Below are positions 13,513-26,679 of a stretch of 64,000 bases of DNA, piece after piece. Under the pieces are notes generated by a model. That model made no database searches. It saw nothing but the letters and a program-made list of their open reading frames with translations, and had not been told where the DNA came from. The DNA is from Apteryx mantelli (taxonomy: Eukaryota; Chordata; Aves; Apterygiformes; Apterygidae), in the NCBI RefSeq assembly GCF_036417845.1, contig NC_089978.1, forward strand, positions 162,437,962 through 162,501,961. Reading direction: 5' to 3'. Position 1 is the first letter of the stretch. The number at the start of each line of letters is the position of its first letter. A program made the translations under genes and the position numbers.

Positions 13513-16500
13513 GCAGAGAAAAAAATAAGTTAAAAACATCAAGGTTGCAAAGTCAATCATTTGAAAGCTGGGAAATGCCCAAATTAAGGTCGTCGCTGAA
13601 TACTTAGTTTGGCTTCTCTGTGTGCATGAGTTACAAAGTACGTTGTAATTATGACATGTTTTTTCAGGAGAGCATATGGCATCTGTGGATCAGAGAGGCT
13701 CTCCCTCTATCAACATATAAGCAGAAGCATTACAAAGGAGACAGGCTCCCTTGTGGGGGATGTGAGTGGAGTCAGCCAAAAGCCTAAATATCTGTGCACC
13801 CCAAAGTTTACTACTGACAGGGAATTAAGTATTTAAAAGTGTGGGATAAAAGACAATGCTGGAAGTATCTGTCTTGATTTATATATTACAGCAGTGGAAG
13901 GTAACACAACTCATAGTAGTGTTATTGACAGTGATTGGTGACATTTTGCCATTCAATTTTGTTATAATTTATTTTCAGTTAACTCATTCTGGTGTTGCTT
14001 TTTCTTCTTTCACTTTTCTTTCATACCTGTGGTGTCCCATATTGCCTCCTGGTTTCTATATCTCTTCCTTTGTTCCTCTCCCTCCAGCCCTTCTATTCTC
14101 CTTCCTTCTTTCCCTCCTTGCTTTTTCATCATATGCACTTCCAGTTTTTTCTCAAAACTCAGTATTTATTTCTCCTCTCTTTTTCTCCCTTTTATTTAAT
14201 CTTACTGTATTATCTTACTGCCATCTCTGCTAGACGCCCAGTTATGCCCTTTTTCTTCCCCATCCCAATGCCTTTAGATCAAAACCAATTTCCTTGACAA
14301 GAACAGTGGCAACAGATTAGCATCACTTTGATTATAACTGAACTGTTTGTTGGAACTGAAAAGAAATCCAAATCAAGAGAGAAAAAACAACATGAAGGGG
14401 AGCGCAGGAGGGTTTGCAAGTACCACAGAGCTCAATGAAGTAAACAGCTGCTTCCCAGAAGATAATTTCTACATCCTCTCTGCTACTTTGAGTCTCCCTG
14501 CAATCCTGGCAATGGTGGGGCCTGAACAGCTGAGTGGCTGCCTGTGCAAACTGCCCCACTGCTTTGCCTCTTCTTCCTCCACTTCCTCACTGGAGGAGAA
14601 AAGCAGAACTCGTGATGAGGTGGCTTTTGTCTACATGACATGTTTCATGCTATCTCATTTACTTCCCAGCTCTTCTCTGCTGCTCTCAGTAGTGACATCA
14701 TAACCAAAACCATGATGTCACAGTATCCAAAAATTGATTTTATTGGTACCATGTCCATCAACAGGATTTCTGTGTTGAATCACCTGAAAGACAGTTAGGT
14801 TCTTAGAGATGAAATACTATTAGAAGTAGAATGTATAGCTAGTAAACTTGATAAGAAATATTACAGAGAAAATGAAATTTTGAACAGAGAGAAATGGGTT
14901 AATGATAAGCCTCTTGCACTTGGGCAATTATTTCATATCAGTTAACCTTGAAATGTATCTATTAGGTTTCATTGGAATTACAACACTGTACATAACATCA
15001 GAATTGTCCTATGGTATTTTAAATATTATTCCCCCCCTGCTCTCCCTACAGCAAGAAAGTGTCTGTCTAAAGGGCAGGAGTCACATTTGCACAACCCAAA
15101 TAACAGAATTCAAAGTGTGCTAATGATCCAAGCTGATGCAGCTGGCATTTTGAAAGGGCAATGCTAGGATCTGAGATTATGGGCACAAAGACAGATTTAA
15201 GCAAATCAGATTCTCAGAAATATTCCTGTATAGCCCACTCAGTTGAATTACAATGTTTCTAGAGGTGACATTTTGCTAACTATAGCATCTGAAGCAAAAG
15301 GATGTGGCTTCCTAAGACAACTTTTTATTTGACTTCCTGAATTCCAATTCCCAGGCCTGAAGGATAGAGCCCAGTGTAATAATGAAGTGGAAAACTCAAT
15401 TACAAACATCAGATCACCTCATATAGGATTAGACATTCCTTTTTTGCCTCATTGAAGAGTATTGGCTTTTCTGCAGGCTGGGAAATTAAACGGGGTCTGA
15501 GATAAAATATTGATTACATTGTGCCACCCACAGAACTATCTAGGAATAACTACTGCGCTTTAAATTCACAGCCTATCTTACCCAAACTTACTCAAGGCAT
15601 ACAAGTCACTAGAGAACATCACAGAGCACATTTACACTTCCAAACTTATGTGCCTTTCAGCCTGGCCCACTGCAAAACTCTCCTCCTTTATTCCAAGCAT
15701 GAGTAGAATTTCTGTCAATGGTACCAGATAACCTGGCTGTACGATAATACCGTTTTCTTTGGGCTGGCTGTACAGGGAGGAATTAGTTCATTTGGCTCAT
15801 TCAGAGTCTCGACTGACTCAGCTTCCTCTGGAGCATCACCACAACAAACTGCATAAAGCATGCACCAATCACTGCTTAAAGTACCTGAAGCTTTCTGGTG
15901 TCTACAGATAATCCAATCACCCTGGATGTAAATGATCTAAACAGCTTGGGACAGCCTGATTTGAAGAAGTGCTCTGTCCTGGGTATAAGGGAAGTGGATG
16001 AAACATCATGCCATATGTATTAAGGGGCATAGGAGTAGAAGCTCTCAGGTTCATTTTGGCCATCTCCATGCTCCGAACTGTGGTCACCAAGTTACCAGTC
16101 ACTCAAGAGAAATAGGCCGACATTTCCAGGAGAACATATATTTAGTCCTTGGGGCCTTTGCTAATAACTTCTCTTGATTAACCTTATCCCCAACTATAAT
16201 GAGTTAGTCTGATGTGTTACTCACCCACCTTCAAGTGTTTCCAAGGCATCCTCAGAGATTTCTATCCACCTGACACAGACTTTAACCTTGTCTGGGTTGT
16301 TAAACCTGTAGTTGCTATTATGAGGGATTCAGGAAGGTGACTGATATTTTGCAGGAGTCTCTAGTGGCAGAACACAAAGGGCTGTCATTAATCATAACTT
16401 GTTTTTCCTTCCTCCTCCCCTCACTCTTGTTCACAGAATGCAGGAGACAATGCAAACTGTAAGTGGGTGGCCCTCTGGATGAAACCATTGTCTTTGCGAA

Positions 16501-17252
16501 AACTAAAAAAAAAAATCCCAAACCCAAAATGCAGCAGGAAACAGGCAGATAAAGTTTCAGCTAAGAACAAAAACTCATTATACTCATGATTTCCCCAGCA
16601 GAATTACTTTCTGATCCCAGAAGAATAGCTGTTTTCAGAGTAGATTAGCATCACCCTGCCACTGACCCTTCAGAGTGAAGTATTTGGGCAACAGCTTCTC
16701 CAGTTCTACAAGATTTACCATTCAGTATTTTTGCTGTTGTAGTTGATCATCCTCAATGCTAAATTGCACTGAGCAGGCCACTGATTCCTGTGTGAGATTA
16801 GTCATAAGAAGGAGCTTCTGCCTGGTTCTCAATGCAGGCAGGTCACATAGAGACCAGTCAAAGAGAGGTGCTGGGTTGAGAGTAGTATACCTCCTTTGGG
16901 GGAATCAGAGACTATGGACCATGCTTTTGTTGCTGTTACGTCTCCAAAGGCCATTAGCATATGCCCAGCAGAAGGTATGGTCCCACATACTCAGGGGAAG
17001 AGATCAGCTGATCCTATCTTTCGCCCATATTTTAGCTCAGCTGGCACAAATAAGATGAAAGCCAACAACTAGAAATATTACTGCATGAAATAATACCACA
17101 GTGTAGGTTGTACTCCATGACACTCAGTTTTGAAGTTTGCCCACACTGCCATCAATCTCCACAAGAATACAGTTTTCTTACAGAGAACTTGGCATCAGAT
17201 CATAAAGCATTTGCAAGAGCATCTTGTTTGTGCAGGTAGCTAAGGGCAGGCA
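13513..17252. other. Intergenic, no gene; pyrimidine-rich tract inside
   Basis: No recognised coding sequence. About 13990-14205 is a long C/T-rich tract on the plus strand, which creates spurious hydrophobic open frames. Confidence 0.6.
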
Positions 17253-17336
17253 CTAAGAGGTGAAGTAGGTTATCCAAGGCTACAGCAGTGCCAGACATTG
17301 AAGCCAGGTCCTTTCATGCCCAGGTCAGGGCTTTCT
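17253..17336 (-). mobile_element. MIR-like SINE fragment
   Basis: The plus strand reads AGAGGTGAAGTAGGTTATCC, then GCAGTGCCAGACATTGAAG, CCAGGTCC and a final CAGGGCTTTCT. This follows the reverse complement of the MIR tRNA-related part (AGGTTAAGTGACTTGCCC...GAACCCAGGTC). Confidence 0.6.
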
Positions 17337-20300
17337 CTCTCCCTGCATACTTTTACAGGATTGTCCTAATGACTGGAGGATGCAGGGAACATCTCCTCCC
17401 AGCTCATTAAGATGATAGATCTGTGTTCCACTTCAGTGCTTCATGATAATTCCCTGAGCGTAAGGTACTTAACACTGACTTTGATCCCCATGTTTGTTCA
17501 GCTCCATTATCCTGGACTGTGCTGGTTCAGCCTACCTACCAGCGGGATCAGTCTGGATTAGATCTAGGTCTTCAGCCCAGAAAGCAAGGAAGTTCTTTCC
17601 CTTCTGCTGCCCTATTGTCCCTTCACAATCCTTTGCCAAAAGGGTCTTCAGACCTCTTTTGGTTTCTTTCCATCCCCAGCTCTTCTCCTAGGTTTTTGCT
17701 TCTTGGGCCAGTTTTGCAGGCTGCCATCACCAAGGGTGTATGTTTTGGTGCTAATTGTTATGCATATTGACCCAATCCTACTAGAAGCTGAGCACTGTCA
17801 AGTGTCAACAATATGTAATACCTGTTGGTTGCACTTAATATGAGAATGATACTCATTCTGGGCTCATGGCCACTCTCACCTCCTCCCAGTGTTTAATTAC
17901 TCTGCCAACCGGAGATGTCAGCAATGTTTCAACCGCGGAGACTTTGGAAATCAAATTCAAGAAGGAAAACTGTAGCCAGTGGTGTTATTTAGCTCTGACT
18001 GTGATGTTATTGGTATGGGAGGAAATAGCTTTCAACCAGCCTTTCCTTTATGCTTTTTCTTAACTTTCATTGGCTCCAACAAAAAGTTTGCACAACCCAC
18101 CAGACAGCAGCAGGAGCCCTTCTGTTGGAGGGACAGGCCAGAGGTCTTTGAATAAACAAACCAGCCACCTGTGGGAACACACAGTGCTGGCAAGGGTGAA
18201 AGAAGAACTCAGTCCCTGGAGTAGTTTGGCTGTTGTCTTTCTGTGAGATGGGAGCAGCTCATAAAGCCTTTCCATTTCCATTCTGCACCCCCAAAACTGG
18301 GCTTATACTTCCCTTCCCTCCTCTGTCTTGTTTGTGAAAGATCTATATTCTTCCAGAAAATACCAACTCTCTAAGGGCAGGACTGCAAAATGCAATGTGT
18401 ATAATGCAATATAGGGAGAGCAGTAAAATCGCTTCTTATGGCTGTCGCACCTGTGAGCTTTGTTCTTTATTAATGCAACTCCACTATAAGCAATGGGCCT
18501 ACACCCATCAAAGAATAGTGCCCCAGAAACTTTGGCAAGAGCAGAAACAAAGTCTTTGACCAGTAATCTGAAAACCAAAAAAAAGAAACAAAAGCTATGT
18601 TTCAACTTCCTGACCCTCCATGAAAAGAATCTTGTCCTGTTTATTCCAGTGTTTTAAATTGCAATGGTTAAAATTTGCTAGCTAACTTGTTAAAAAATGC
18701 TAGATAGTGTTTCCACACAGTTGCTAGCACAGTGGGCAATGACACCCCTAGCACAGTGGGGCAATGACATTTGTGCTGAGAAGAGGAAGACAAGGGCAAA
18801 AGCACACACACAGAAGAAAAAAAAAAAAAGCTGAACAAAGTGTAAAATACAGAAGAGTGAAGCTGGACCCTGCCCATTTGCTGCCAGAGGATCAAGAAAG
18901 CAGAACCGCCATTCGGCTAAATGTCATACAAAGGGAAGGAGAGATGCTTCCAGTCACAGGAAGAAACCTGGCAAGGTCCTGAAATGCCCAGTACACCCTG
19001 CGTGGTCATAGGCACCCATGCTGAGATCTTGCCAGTAGAGGGCAATGCCAGTTCAGGTAGACAGCAGTTCACTTGCAAAAGCTATTGGGGGTGGCCCTGT
19101 TTGCTAGCCGGTGTCCCCCACACTGTCCTGAAGCTGTGAATTAGATATTTCCCGTTTTCAGACTGTGAGACATTTTAGTTCTGATTACACTCTTACTTTC
19201 ACTGACAGAGCCCTAAGCAGCTCTGCCTGCCACGGTGTAGGGAGACTGGGACCTGTAAGCTGCCTGTCCTTCCTTCGGAAGAGATGTGGGAGGTTGGGGG
19301 GTTTGTTTTCATTCTTCTGCAGACAGAGAAGATTGCTGGCCTGGATCAAATAAAAATGCTTATGGCAAGGAGCGAATACTAACCAACCCAATCAATACAG
19401 ACACTGCTTTTTCTTTACTTGTCAGTCCTGTAGTCCATGCATTTGGCTTTCTTGAATCAGTCATTATGCACAGTGGTCAGAGTTATTACCCACCAGCTCT
19501 CAGACCTGAAACAGGTAAATGATAAGCAGTTTTGTGCTGCATGATTTCTCTGCATTTCTGCAGCATGCCTTGTTAAGCCTTTGGCACTGGACTGTGCAGC
19601 CTGACATCATTAATGCCTTCAGGGAGATGCCAAGCAGCCTAGAATAACAGGGCCCAGGACACAGGTGAATGCTAGCTTATCCACCTAGTAGTTACAGTCA
19701 TAGGTCGCTCTTTTGGGTTGTCCCCTCTGCCACCACTTGTTTCCAAAAAACAAAGCAAGTTTTGAACTGTTTCAAACGATATTTCATGCATGAAATAATA
19801 ACAAGAAAATCTACCTGCCCGTGACCATAAACTTCAATTCATGCCAATACAGACTGGTTTATATAGCAATGGGGGCAGAGCACATGGACGAGCAGGAGGG
19901 TGCCTGGGTGTGCTGGGTTCTCAGACAGGGCAGGGGCTGAGGTGCTAACAGGGAAGCAATTCAGGAAGGTGGGTTGGGCAGAATGGGACTGTGAAGGCTG
20001 GGTGAGTGCAGAGTTTATGGCCTGGGTAGCTTAAGCAGAGGCTAAGAGTCTGATGGAGGCTATGGCGAAGGAGAGACTGAGGTATCTCCAAAGAGCTGGG
20101 TTTAGCAAGCAGAAGCAAGGACAGGCAGAGTTACTGTGTGACTGCTCTGAGGGTGGGAGCTGGGGGCTGCCTGGGGTGAGAGAGGTGGAGAGCAGTGCGT
20201 AGCTGTGAAGCCCCAGCACTGAAATCACTCTCCCCCACCCCAGCTTGTTCTCCCATGCATTTGGCCTTTTCTTCTCATCCTGGAGACAGATAAGCCAAAG

Positions 20301-20756
20301 GAGGGGCCTCTGTCCAGGATTTTCAGTTGCCTCTGGCATCTCTAAGCAGAATTCAGTTTCTCCCTCATGCTTCCCCGAGACCTTTTCTCACTCTGCTCTG
20401 CCTCATTTTTATCTTCTAGTTAAATAATCTTTTACATTAGACTCATCTCCCTCCCTTTAGCCCACTTTTTCCCTCCTTTTTTTCCCTCATCACTTTTTCT
20501 CTGCTCCTACTAGACTATTTCCACACCAGCCTTGCCCTTCCAAGTCACGTCTTCTCGCTGCATTTCCCCCTCACCACTCCTTCCTTGTCTTTTCTCAGAT
20601 CCTCTCTGGAGGCTTTAGGAAGTTGGAAATGTTGTGAAGGCTCCTCTGTGGCAGAAAAGCAGAGGTGCTGGAGCCAAGAGAGGTTCTTTAGGATGTCTGT
20701 CCCAGTTACCCTCCGCAGCCACTGAAAAGGGGCACTGGACAGACTGGGGATGGCTT
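17337..20756. other. Intergenic, nothing recognised beyond short repeats
   Basis: No protein family match was found in either strand. Contents noted: a two-copy tandem duplication at 18724-18770 and a pyrimidine-rich stretch at about 20385-20600. Confidence 0.6.
18724..18770. repeat. Two-copy tandem duplication, about 23 bp unit
   Basis: CTAGCACAGTGGGCAATGAC is repeated after two bases as CTAGCACAGTGGGGCAATGA, differing by one inserted G. Confidence 0.9.
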
Positions 20757-21775
20757 CCTAGGATCACAGGATCACCAGACTGTTGGAAGGGACCTCAGGA
20801 AGTCTCTAGTCCAACCTCTTGCTCAAAGCAGGGTCATCATGCCTGGTCAGATCAGACCAGGTTGCTCAGGAATTTATCCAGTCTGGTCTTGAACACCTCC
20901 AAGGATGGAGACTTCATGGCCTCCCTGGACAACCTGTGCCACTGCTTGACAGTCCTCAGGTGGAAAAATTTCTCCTTATATTCAGACTGAATCTCTCTGC
21001 TTCAATTTACAGCTGATGTCTCTTGTCCTGCCACCATACACCACTGTGAAGAGTCTGTCTTCTTGATATATACTCTCCTCCTAGGCATGGGGGAGCTGCT
21101 GTTAGGTCCCCCCTGAAGCTGTCTTTTCTCCAGGCTAAACAAGCCTGGGTCTCTCAGCTCCTCCTCACAGAGCGAGTGCTCCAGCCCCTGACCATCCAGA
21201 GCTGAACTTGCTCCAGTTGATTGATATCTTTCCTGTATTGAGGGAACCCAAAACTGACTACAATATTCTAGATGGGGTCTATCGAGTGCTATGTAGAGGG
21301 GGATAATCACTCCTCTTGACCTACCAGCTGTGCTCCTGTGAATGCAGCCCAGGGTGGTGCTGGCCCTAATTGCTGCCAGCATATACCTTTGGCTCAGGCT
21401 CAGCTCATTGACCCCCAGGACCCCCAGGGCCTTTTCTGCAGAGCTGCTTCCCAGCTGATCAGTCCCAGCCCGTACTGCTGCAGGGGACTCTGCCTTCCCG
21501 GCTGCAGCACTTGGCTTTTGCCTTGCTGAATTTCATAAGGTGTCTGTCAGCCCATTCCCCCAGTCTAAGTCCTGCTGGATGGCAGCCCTGCCCTCAACTG
21601 TATTGACTGGTCCCCCACTGCCCCCCAAGTCAGTGTCACCTGCAAACTTGATGAACGTGCACTTTGTCACCTCCTCCAGGTTATTGATAATGATGTTAAA
21701 TAGGTCCCAGGACAGACCCCTGTGGCACACCACTTGTTACTGGCCTCCAGGTGAGGTAAGACCCATTAAGCACAT
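20757..21775 (-). mobile_element. CR1 LINE, 5'-truncated, 3' end of ORF2 and tail
   Basis: The element runs on the minus strand. From its 5' side it reads WRPVTSGV, then the reverse transcriptase segment FNIIINNLEEVTKCTF, KFAGDTDLGG, then CIHRSTAGRSRGVIIPLY and RPHLEYCSQFW, and GLFSLEKRQLQGG. The 3' end near 20757 shows the short repeated tail (AGGATCACAGGATCAC on the plus strand) usual for CR1. Frameshifts and stops break the frame. The catalytic FADD box reads FAGD, so the reverse transcriptase is dead. 5' truncation is the normal fate of CR1 copies. The element marks the genome as sauropsid. Confidence 0.93.
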
Positions 21776-22591
21776 TATTGCACCAGCCTTTCTGTAGAGG
21801 CTGGCACACAGGAAAAGGGACTTCTTATCCCCATGGGTCCAGTGAGGATGCAGGACAAGTCCCTCACCTGTTCCCTTCCTCCCCAGTTTTTGCTGTACAC
21901 TAAAGCAAAAGCAGCTAGGCTGAAGGAATTTACTACCCTATTGGCAAAGCCCCATTTTTTGCTGTGGAACAGCCTGGGGAGCATAATATTTAGGATCCCT
22001 TCAGCCACATCAAATATGTATTGTAATCCAAGCTCCTCATTTCAGCCAGCTTTTTAGGAGTTACTGCAGTAAGGAAAAGAAGCCACGAACCTCTTGTGTG
22101 CTGAGGAGCCTCTTTCCAGACAAAGCTGAAAGAGAATTTGTCTGCGTGCCATGCCCAGAGTCTCAGTGTGATGCCCAGGTCACAGCCTTTAGAGACTATT
22201 GGTGCTCTGGCCTTTTGTGCCAACAGGTTGGAAAAAAAGTGGGAAAGTGGGTGCTGTGGTCACTGTGAAGTCAACACAGAAATGTCTCCCCAACTCTCTT
22301 ATTCAGCAGGAGTTAGATTTTTCAGATCACTCAGTAATGAATGTGGTCTAGAAATGTGATGGTGCCTGCAGGTATTCTGGGCTTAGGTACATTTGGGATT
22401 ACCCTAGCTAGGGAGTGAGAAAAGTCCAGTGATCATGTTAGGGAAATAAACTCTAAGGTCTGGATTTTGACCCATGCCGCTGGCTGCTTATTTGAGATTT
22501 TACATAGACATCCATCAGTAAAGCAGAATCACCTTCCCAGTAAAATCAGTAGCAACAGTATTGAGTCCTGGTGGGACACATCGTATGACAA
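21776..22591. other. Intergenic, nothing recognised
   Basis: No coding or repeat family recognised. Confidence 0.6.
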
Positions 22592-22656
22592 TGCCAGTTA
22601 ACCTCAACCTACTTCAGATAACTCACTTATAAAATGGGGTAAGTACCCTTTCCTCC
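22592..22656 (+). mobile_element. MIR-like SINE fragment
   Basis: CCAGTTAACCTCAACCTACT then CAGATAACTCACTTATAAAA, TGGGGTAAGTACCC. This follows the MIR core (AAGTCACTTAACCTCTCTGTGCCTCAGTTTCCCCATCTGTAAAATGGGG). Confidence 0.6.
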
Positions 22657-24076
22657 ATTGCAGGAGACCACGTACATGGAGGTTGGACATTCAGGGAACA
22701 CTGTATATTATAGCCTTTGGTGCATGGCATCCAGTCACAACCTTTTCATGTCAATGCCATCTCCTGAGCTCTGTAGCTGGAAGAGGTACCTGAACTGAAA
22801 GGACATACAAAGGCCTCTCATTCACCTGTGAAAACCAGCCCCACAGCACTGCTGTCCTGCCAGCCAGCAGACCGCTGATTCCTCATTTGCCCTGAACCAG
22901 GAAATTTTGCCATGGCAGCTCTGCCCCCGAAGAAGGGATCCAGTTACACATTTCCTCACCTCATTTCAACACATGCACATACATATTCCTACACCTTTGT
23001 CTTCTAGTCAAAGTCAAGCAGCGATATGACACAGACTGAAATACTTCCCTTTTCAATAACCAAAAGTTCTAGTTCCTATGCCTTTAGCTTTGCAACAGTT
23101 TGTAAAGCAAACTGCACTGAGCGTTGGAATCAGCAGTAAAGTTCCATCTGATTTTATTTTTTTCCCTAGAAACAGCTGTGTTAAAAATCTTTGACTAACA
23201 AGTTTTCACTGCCATGCTAATCACTTTTCTTAATCAAACCAATGAACTGTCCAATTTAAATCTGTTTCTCATGAAACAAACATTTCACAAAGATTCAGTT
23301 ACGATAAATAACCTACAAACTTGAGACACCAGTCTTAAATGGGCCCCCAGCTCGCAGTTCTTGCATTTCCTGACAACCAAAGAAGTGAGGGGAGCAGTCA
23401 CCCAGTTAGGACTGGGACTGCTCCTTGCCGTGTCCAGAAAGGCAGATAATTCGCTTTGCCTCTACCATGTTTTGTTGTAGCTGAGGGGGGTAGGTGTAGC
23501 ACTGCAGCAGAAGGGCTTTTACGGGCTCCAGCTGAAAATTAAATGTCCTGTTGTTATTTTAAGGGGGATTTAAAGTTAAAAATCTATGCCTCTCGCATAA
23601 CTGGAGTGACTAGAAGTGGCAGATTGTTTCCATTGCTCAGAATAAATCTATCCTCTCTGCAGGGAGAACACAACAAAATTAAGCCTGCCCATCTGCAGGC
23701 AGACATTCCCTAAACAAGGCAATTCCCTATCAGGGAACAAAGCTCTCAGCCACGAACCGCTTTGATGTATGGCACCGAACGCCCTCACCACGCTGGAAAG
23801 GAGAGCATGATGGCACTGTGCTAGTGGGTGCTGAAATAACCTGGGATTTCCCATTCCCTTTGCACGGCTTGCACCATCTAGCAGGGACAGCGTGTGAAAA
23901 TAATGTGAGGGCAGCAGCACAGACAGAGCAAGCAGGAATTTGCCGCGTCAGTTCTTCTCCCTGTACTTGAAGTGATTTGTGGTTTGCAGGCTTCCAGCCT
24001 GCCCATATGAAAGCACACAGCCTCACTACACAAACAGTCACTGCATGATAGAAAAACACAGAGATGAGAAGAAAGC

Positions 24077-24102
24077 CTGAACACTGAACACTGAACACTG
24101 AA
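24077..24102. repeat. (CTGAACA) heptamer repeat, 3 full copies
   Basis: Three exact CTGAACA units followed by CTGAA. Confidence 0.9.
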
Positions 24103-26664
24103 AACAAGAACTGATCTCCAAGGGGGAATCGGCAACGATTGCTGGTAAGACTGAAGTGTAAAGGATTCCCCCAGCCATGGGCCAAAGGGGAACAACATAA
24201 TTGCTAGGTACCTTGCAACCCAGCTGAAAAACAGCATGTTATGATTGGGGCCTACGTGCTCTAATAGGAGACCACCTTACATCCCCACCCCTTCTTCCCC
24301 TGCTCAAGACACAACCAGACTGAGCAACCTGCCAGGTGCTGTTAAAACAAACAAACAAACAAAAAAAACCCCTAACCACCTCAAAAGTCAACATCTAAAG
24401 CCTCTGCAGCTAATGCATGCCAGTAGGATAAATACCCTATTTAGAGAAATGCTATCTTAATCAGAGAATTAGTTACAGGATATTAAACTCACTGAGGTGC
24501 TGTTATCAAATACATACGGCAAACAATATTCTGTGTACTTAACACACATGCATGAAGAGTATGCAGTCTAAATAAGGGTTTTATTACCTGTGCATCCCTA
24601 GACATTTCCTAATGGTTTGTCCAGGTAACCACGACAGACAAGTCTGACTTTACAAACTTCCCCTGAATTATTTTGTGCTCACTGAGATGTAGCAGTAGCA
24701 CAGATCTCCTCCTGATTTCTTTACCACGAAGTTGAGTAAAGGTTTCCTACTTTCTGCAACCATTGCTCAAGCTGAGCAGGTAGTAAACAGTATGTGGGTG
24801 TGCATGTATGCTCTCCCTGGTGCCCCAGCACTTGAAAAAGAGTTTAATTGTCTGAGGAAGGAACAAGGACTTGTGCCTCTCCAGGAGCAGCACGGAGACT
24901 AACGTGGTGGTAACTGCTGGCTGTCTCTGGAAAACAACATGAAAGAGTTATTCTCTGCAAGAAATACAGGGGACTGCTTGTGTGAAAGAAGAATCCAAGG
25001 ACGTGCTAAAGGAAAGGCAACTGCGTATGAATGCCTCACACTTTTCTACGCAGTTCAGGAGAGAGGAAAGATTACTTCTAAAAAGCGTTGTTATGCCCTG
25101 AAGCAGGGGATGAATTGAACCTGTTGTAATTGTTCATCTTTTTCCCTGGTGGCTGCCAGCATGCACTTCAAAATATTGGCTTTTGTTTCAAAAAAAATAT
25201 GTACGGCATTTATAATTGCAAAATTAACCTTCAAAATCAGAACCTAACATACATGAAGATGCTGTATCAGCAGACAGCCTGAAACAGGAGCTCTGAGAGG
25301 TGTCGGCTGCTGTCATTCACCAACTGTAGTTGTCAGCTCTGGTACCTAATTTGGGGTGAATGTCAGCAAAAATCTTTTTCTCTCCTAGTGTATAAAGGTT
25401 ATCTAGTGAGCAGCTGATGTTGCTGGATTTACCACAGGCAGTATTTGGGTAAGTATAACTGTCACCCCATTTTGGCCTTGGTCTGAAGAAATATATTATG
25501 CTTTTTTAAATATTCAAATGGAAAATTGCCAAGACAAAAATTTTCAGAATTTTTCAGGTAGCCAGATTTGATCTGTGGAAATCCAAGACAAATGCAATTG
25601 GCAGATTATGTAGATAAATCCTCTTTTATGCTTTTTTTTAATGGCCAAATCTGTGGCAGAACTCTCACAGATATCACCAGCCTGAGTAACACCTGGCGCT
25701 TGAGCTGGATAACATATCCTGAGGTGGCACACACATCCCAGTTCTGTCTATATGCTCTAGTCACTAGCTAACTCTTTTTTTAAAGTAGTGTGAAGGTGAA
25801 TGTGGCTATACAAGTGCCACAGAGAACCATTCAAAGACCCTGGCAGTAGGGTGGTGTGAAGCAAGGTACTGCCCCATCCCTACTTGGGTCTTGGGAACCC
25901 AGCTTGGCTCCCTTTGATGAAACATAATTCCCAGCCCTAAGGTAAATATATTGTAATCTGCCCTACTGCATCAGGCCTAAAACATTAATATTTGACATGA
26001 ATCCTAGAGGATGCTCTGTTCATTATTGCTGATTTGTCAGAGGTGGATGGATAGGAACAGTTGTGAGTAATATGGAAATGGCATCAGCAGAGGATCCCTT
26101 CTGGAAGCCTGATTATTGAAAAATCAGCTGCTATTTACACAGTTAATGCCATTCACTTCTTGCACCTGCTCAATTACTCATTTTATAGTGCAAGCCAGCT
26201 TTGCCCTGCTGCAAAGTCAAGGAATTGAAGGGAGTTACACCTGCAGGCTTTCCCTTTCTCTCTAAAGAGAGCAGAGTTCAGCTTATAAAACTCCCACTTG
26301 CACATTTCCAGCTCTTCATCTTCTTTTTCTTTGAATTCTTTTCTACCTAAATATACATTTCCAAGCATTTGTTTCTTGTAATGAACTCAGAGATCGCTCT
26401 CTTTCTAAAATCTTCTTGGACTCCTAGTCTCTTTCGGCACCACACAAAACCCATTTGATTGTGCAATCACCTGAAAGAGAGGAAATTCAGCTAGCTTTCC
26501 AACTTACACTAGTCTTTGTTCAGATTCCATTTAACTTTGATAGAGGCTCCATATCCTTCATTCAGGGACATCCTATTCTTTATAATGTCCTTAAAAACAT
26601 AAATTCTGTTCTGACATTCCTGGCAAAAACACTTTTATAGTAGACACTGCTTTAACATTTGGTT

Positions 26665-26679
26665 AAAAAAAAAAAAAAA
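26665..26679. repeat. Poly-A run, 15 bases
   Basis: Homopolymer on the plus strand. No retroposed body could be recognised to its left. Confidence 0.85.

Noticed and set aside
13856..14297. Hydrophobic open frames resembling membrane proteins
   Set aside because: They come from a C/T-rich tract, which encodes Leu, Phe, Ser and Pro in any frame.
16640..16760. Possible further MIR fragment
   Set aside because: Only short words (CTGCCACTGACC, TTTGGGCAA) agree, with no ordered match over the core.
23730..24185. 151-codon open frame on the minus strand, the longest in the window outside LARGE1
   Set aside because: No recognisable domain. It runs through a heptamer repeat and is overlapped by other open frames, with no splice or promoter context. 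A chance frame is likely in 64 kb.
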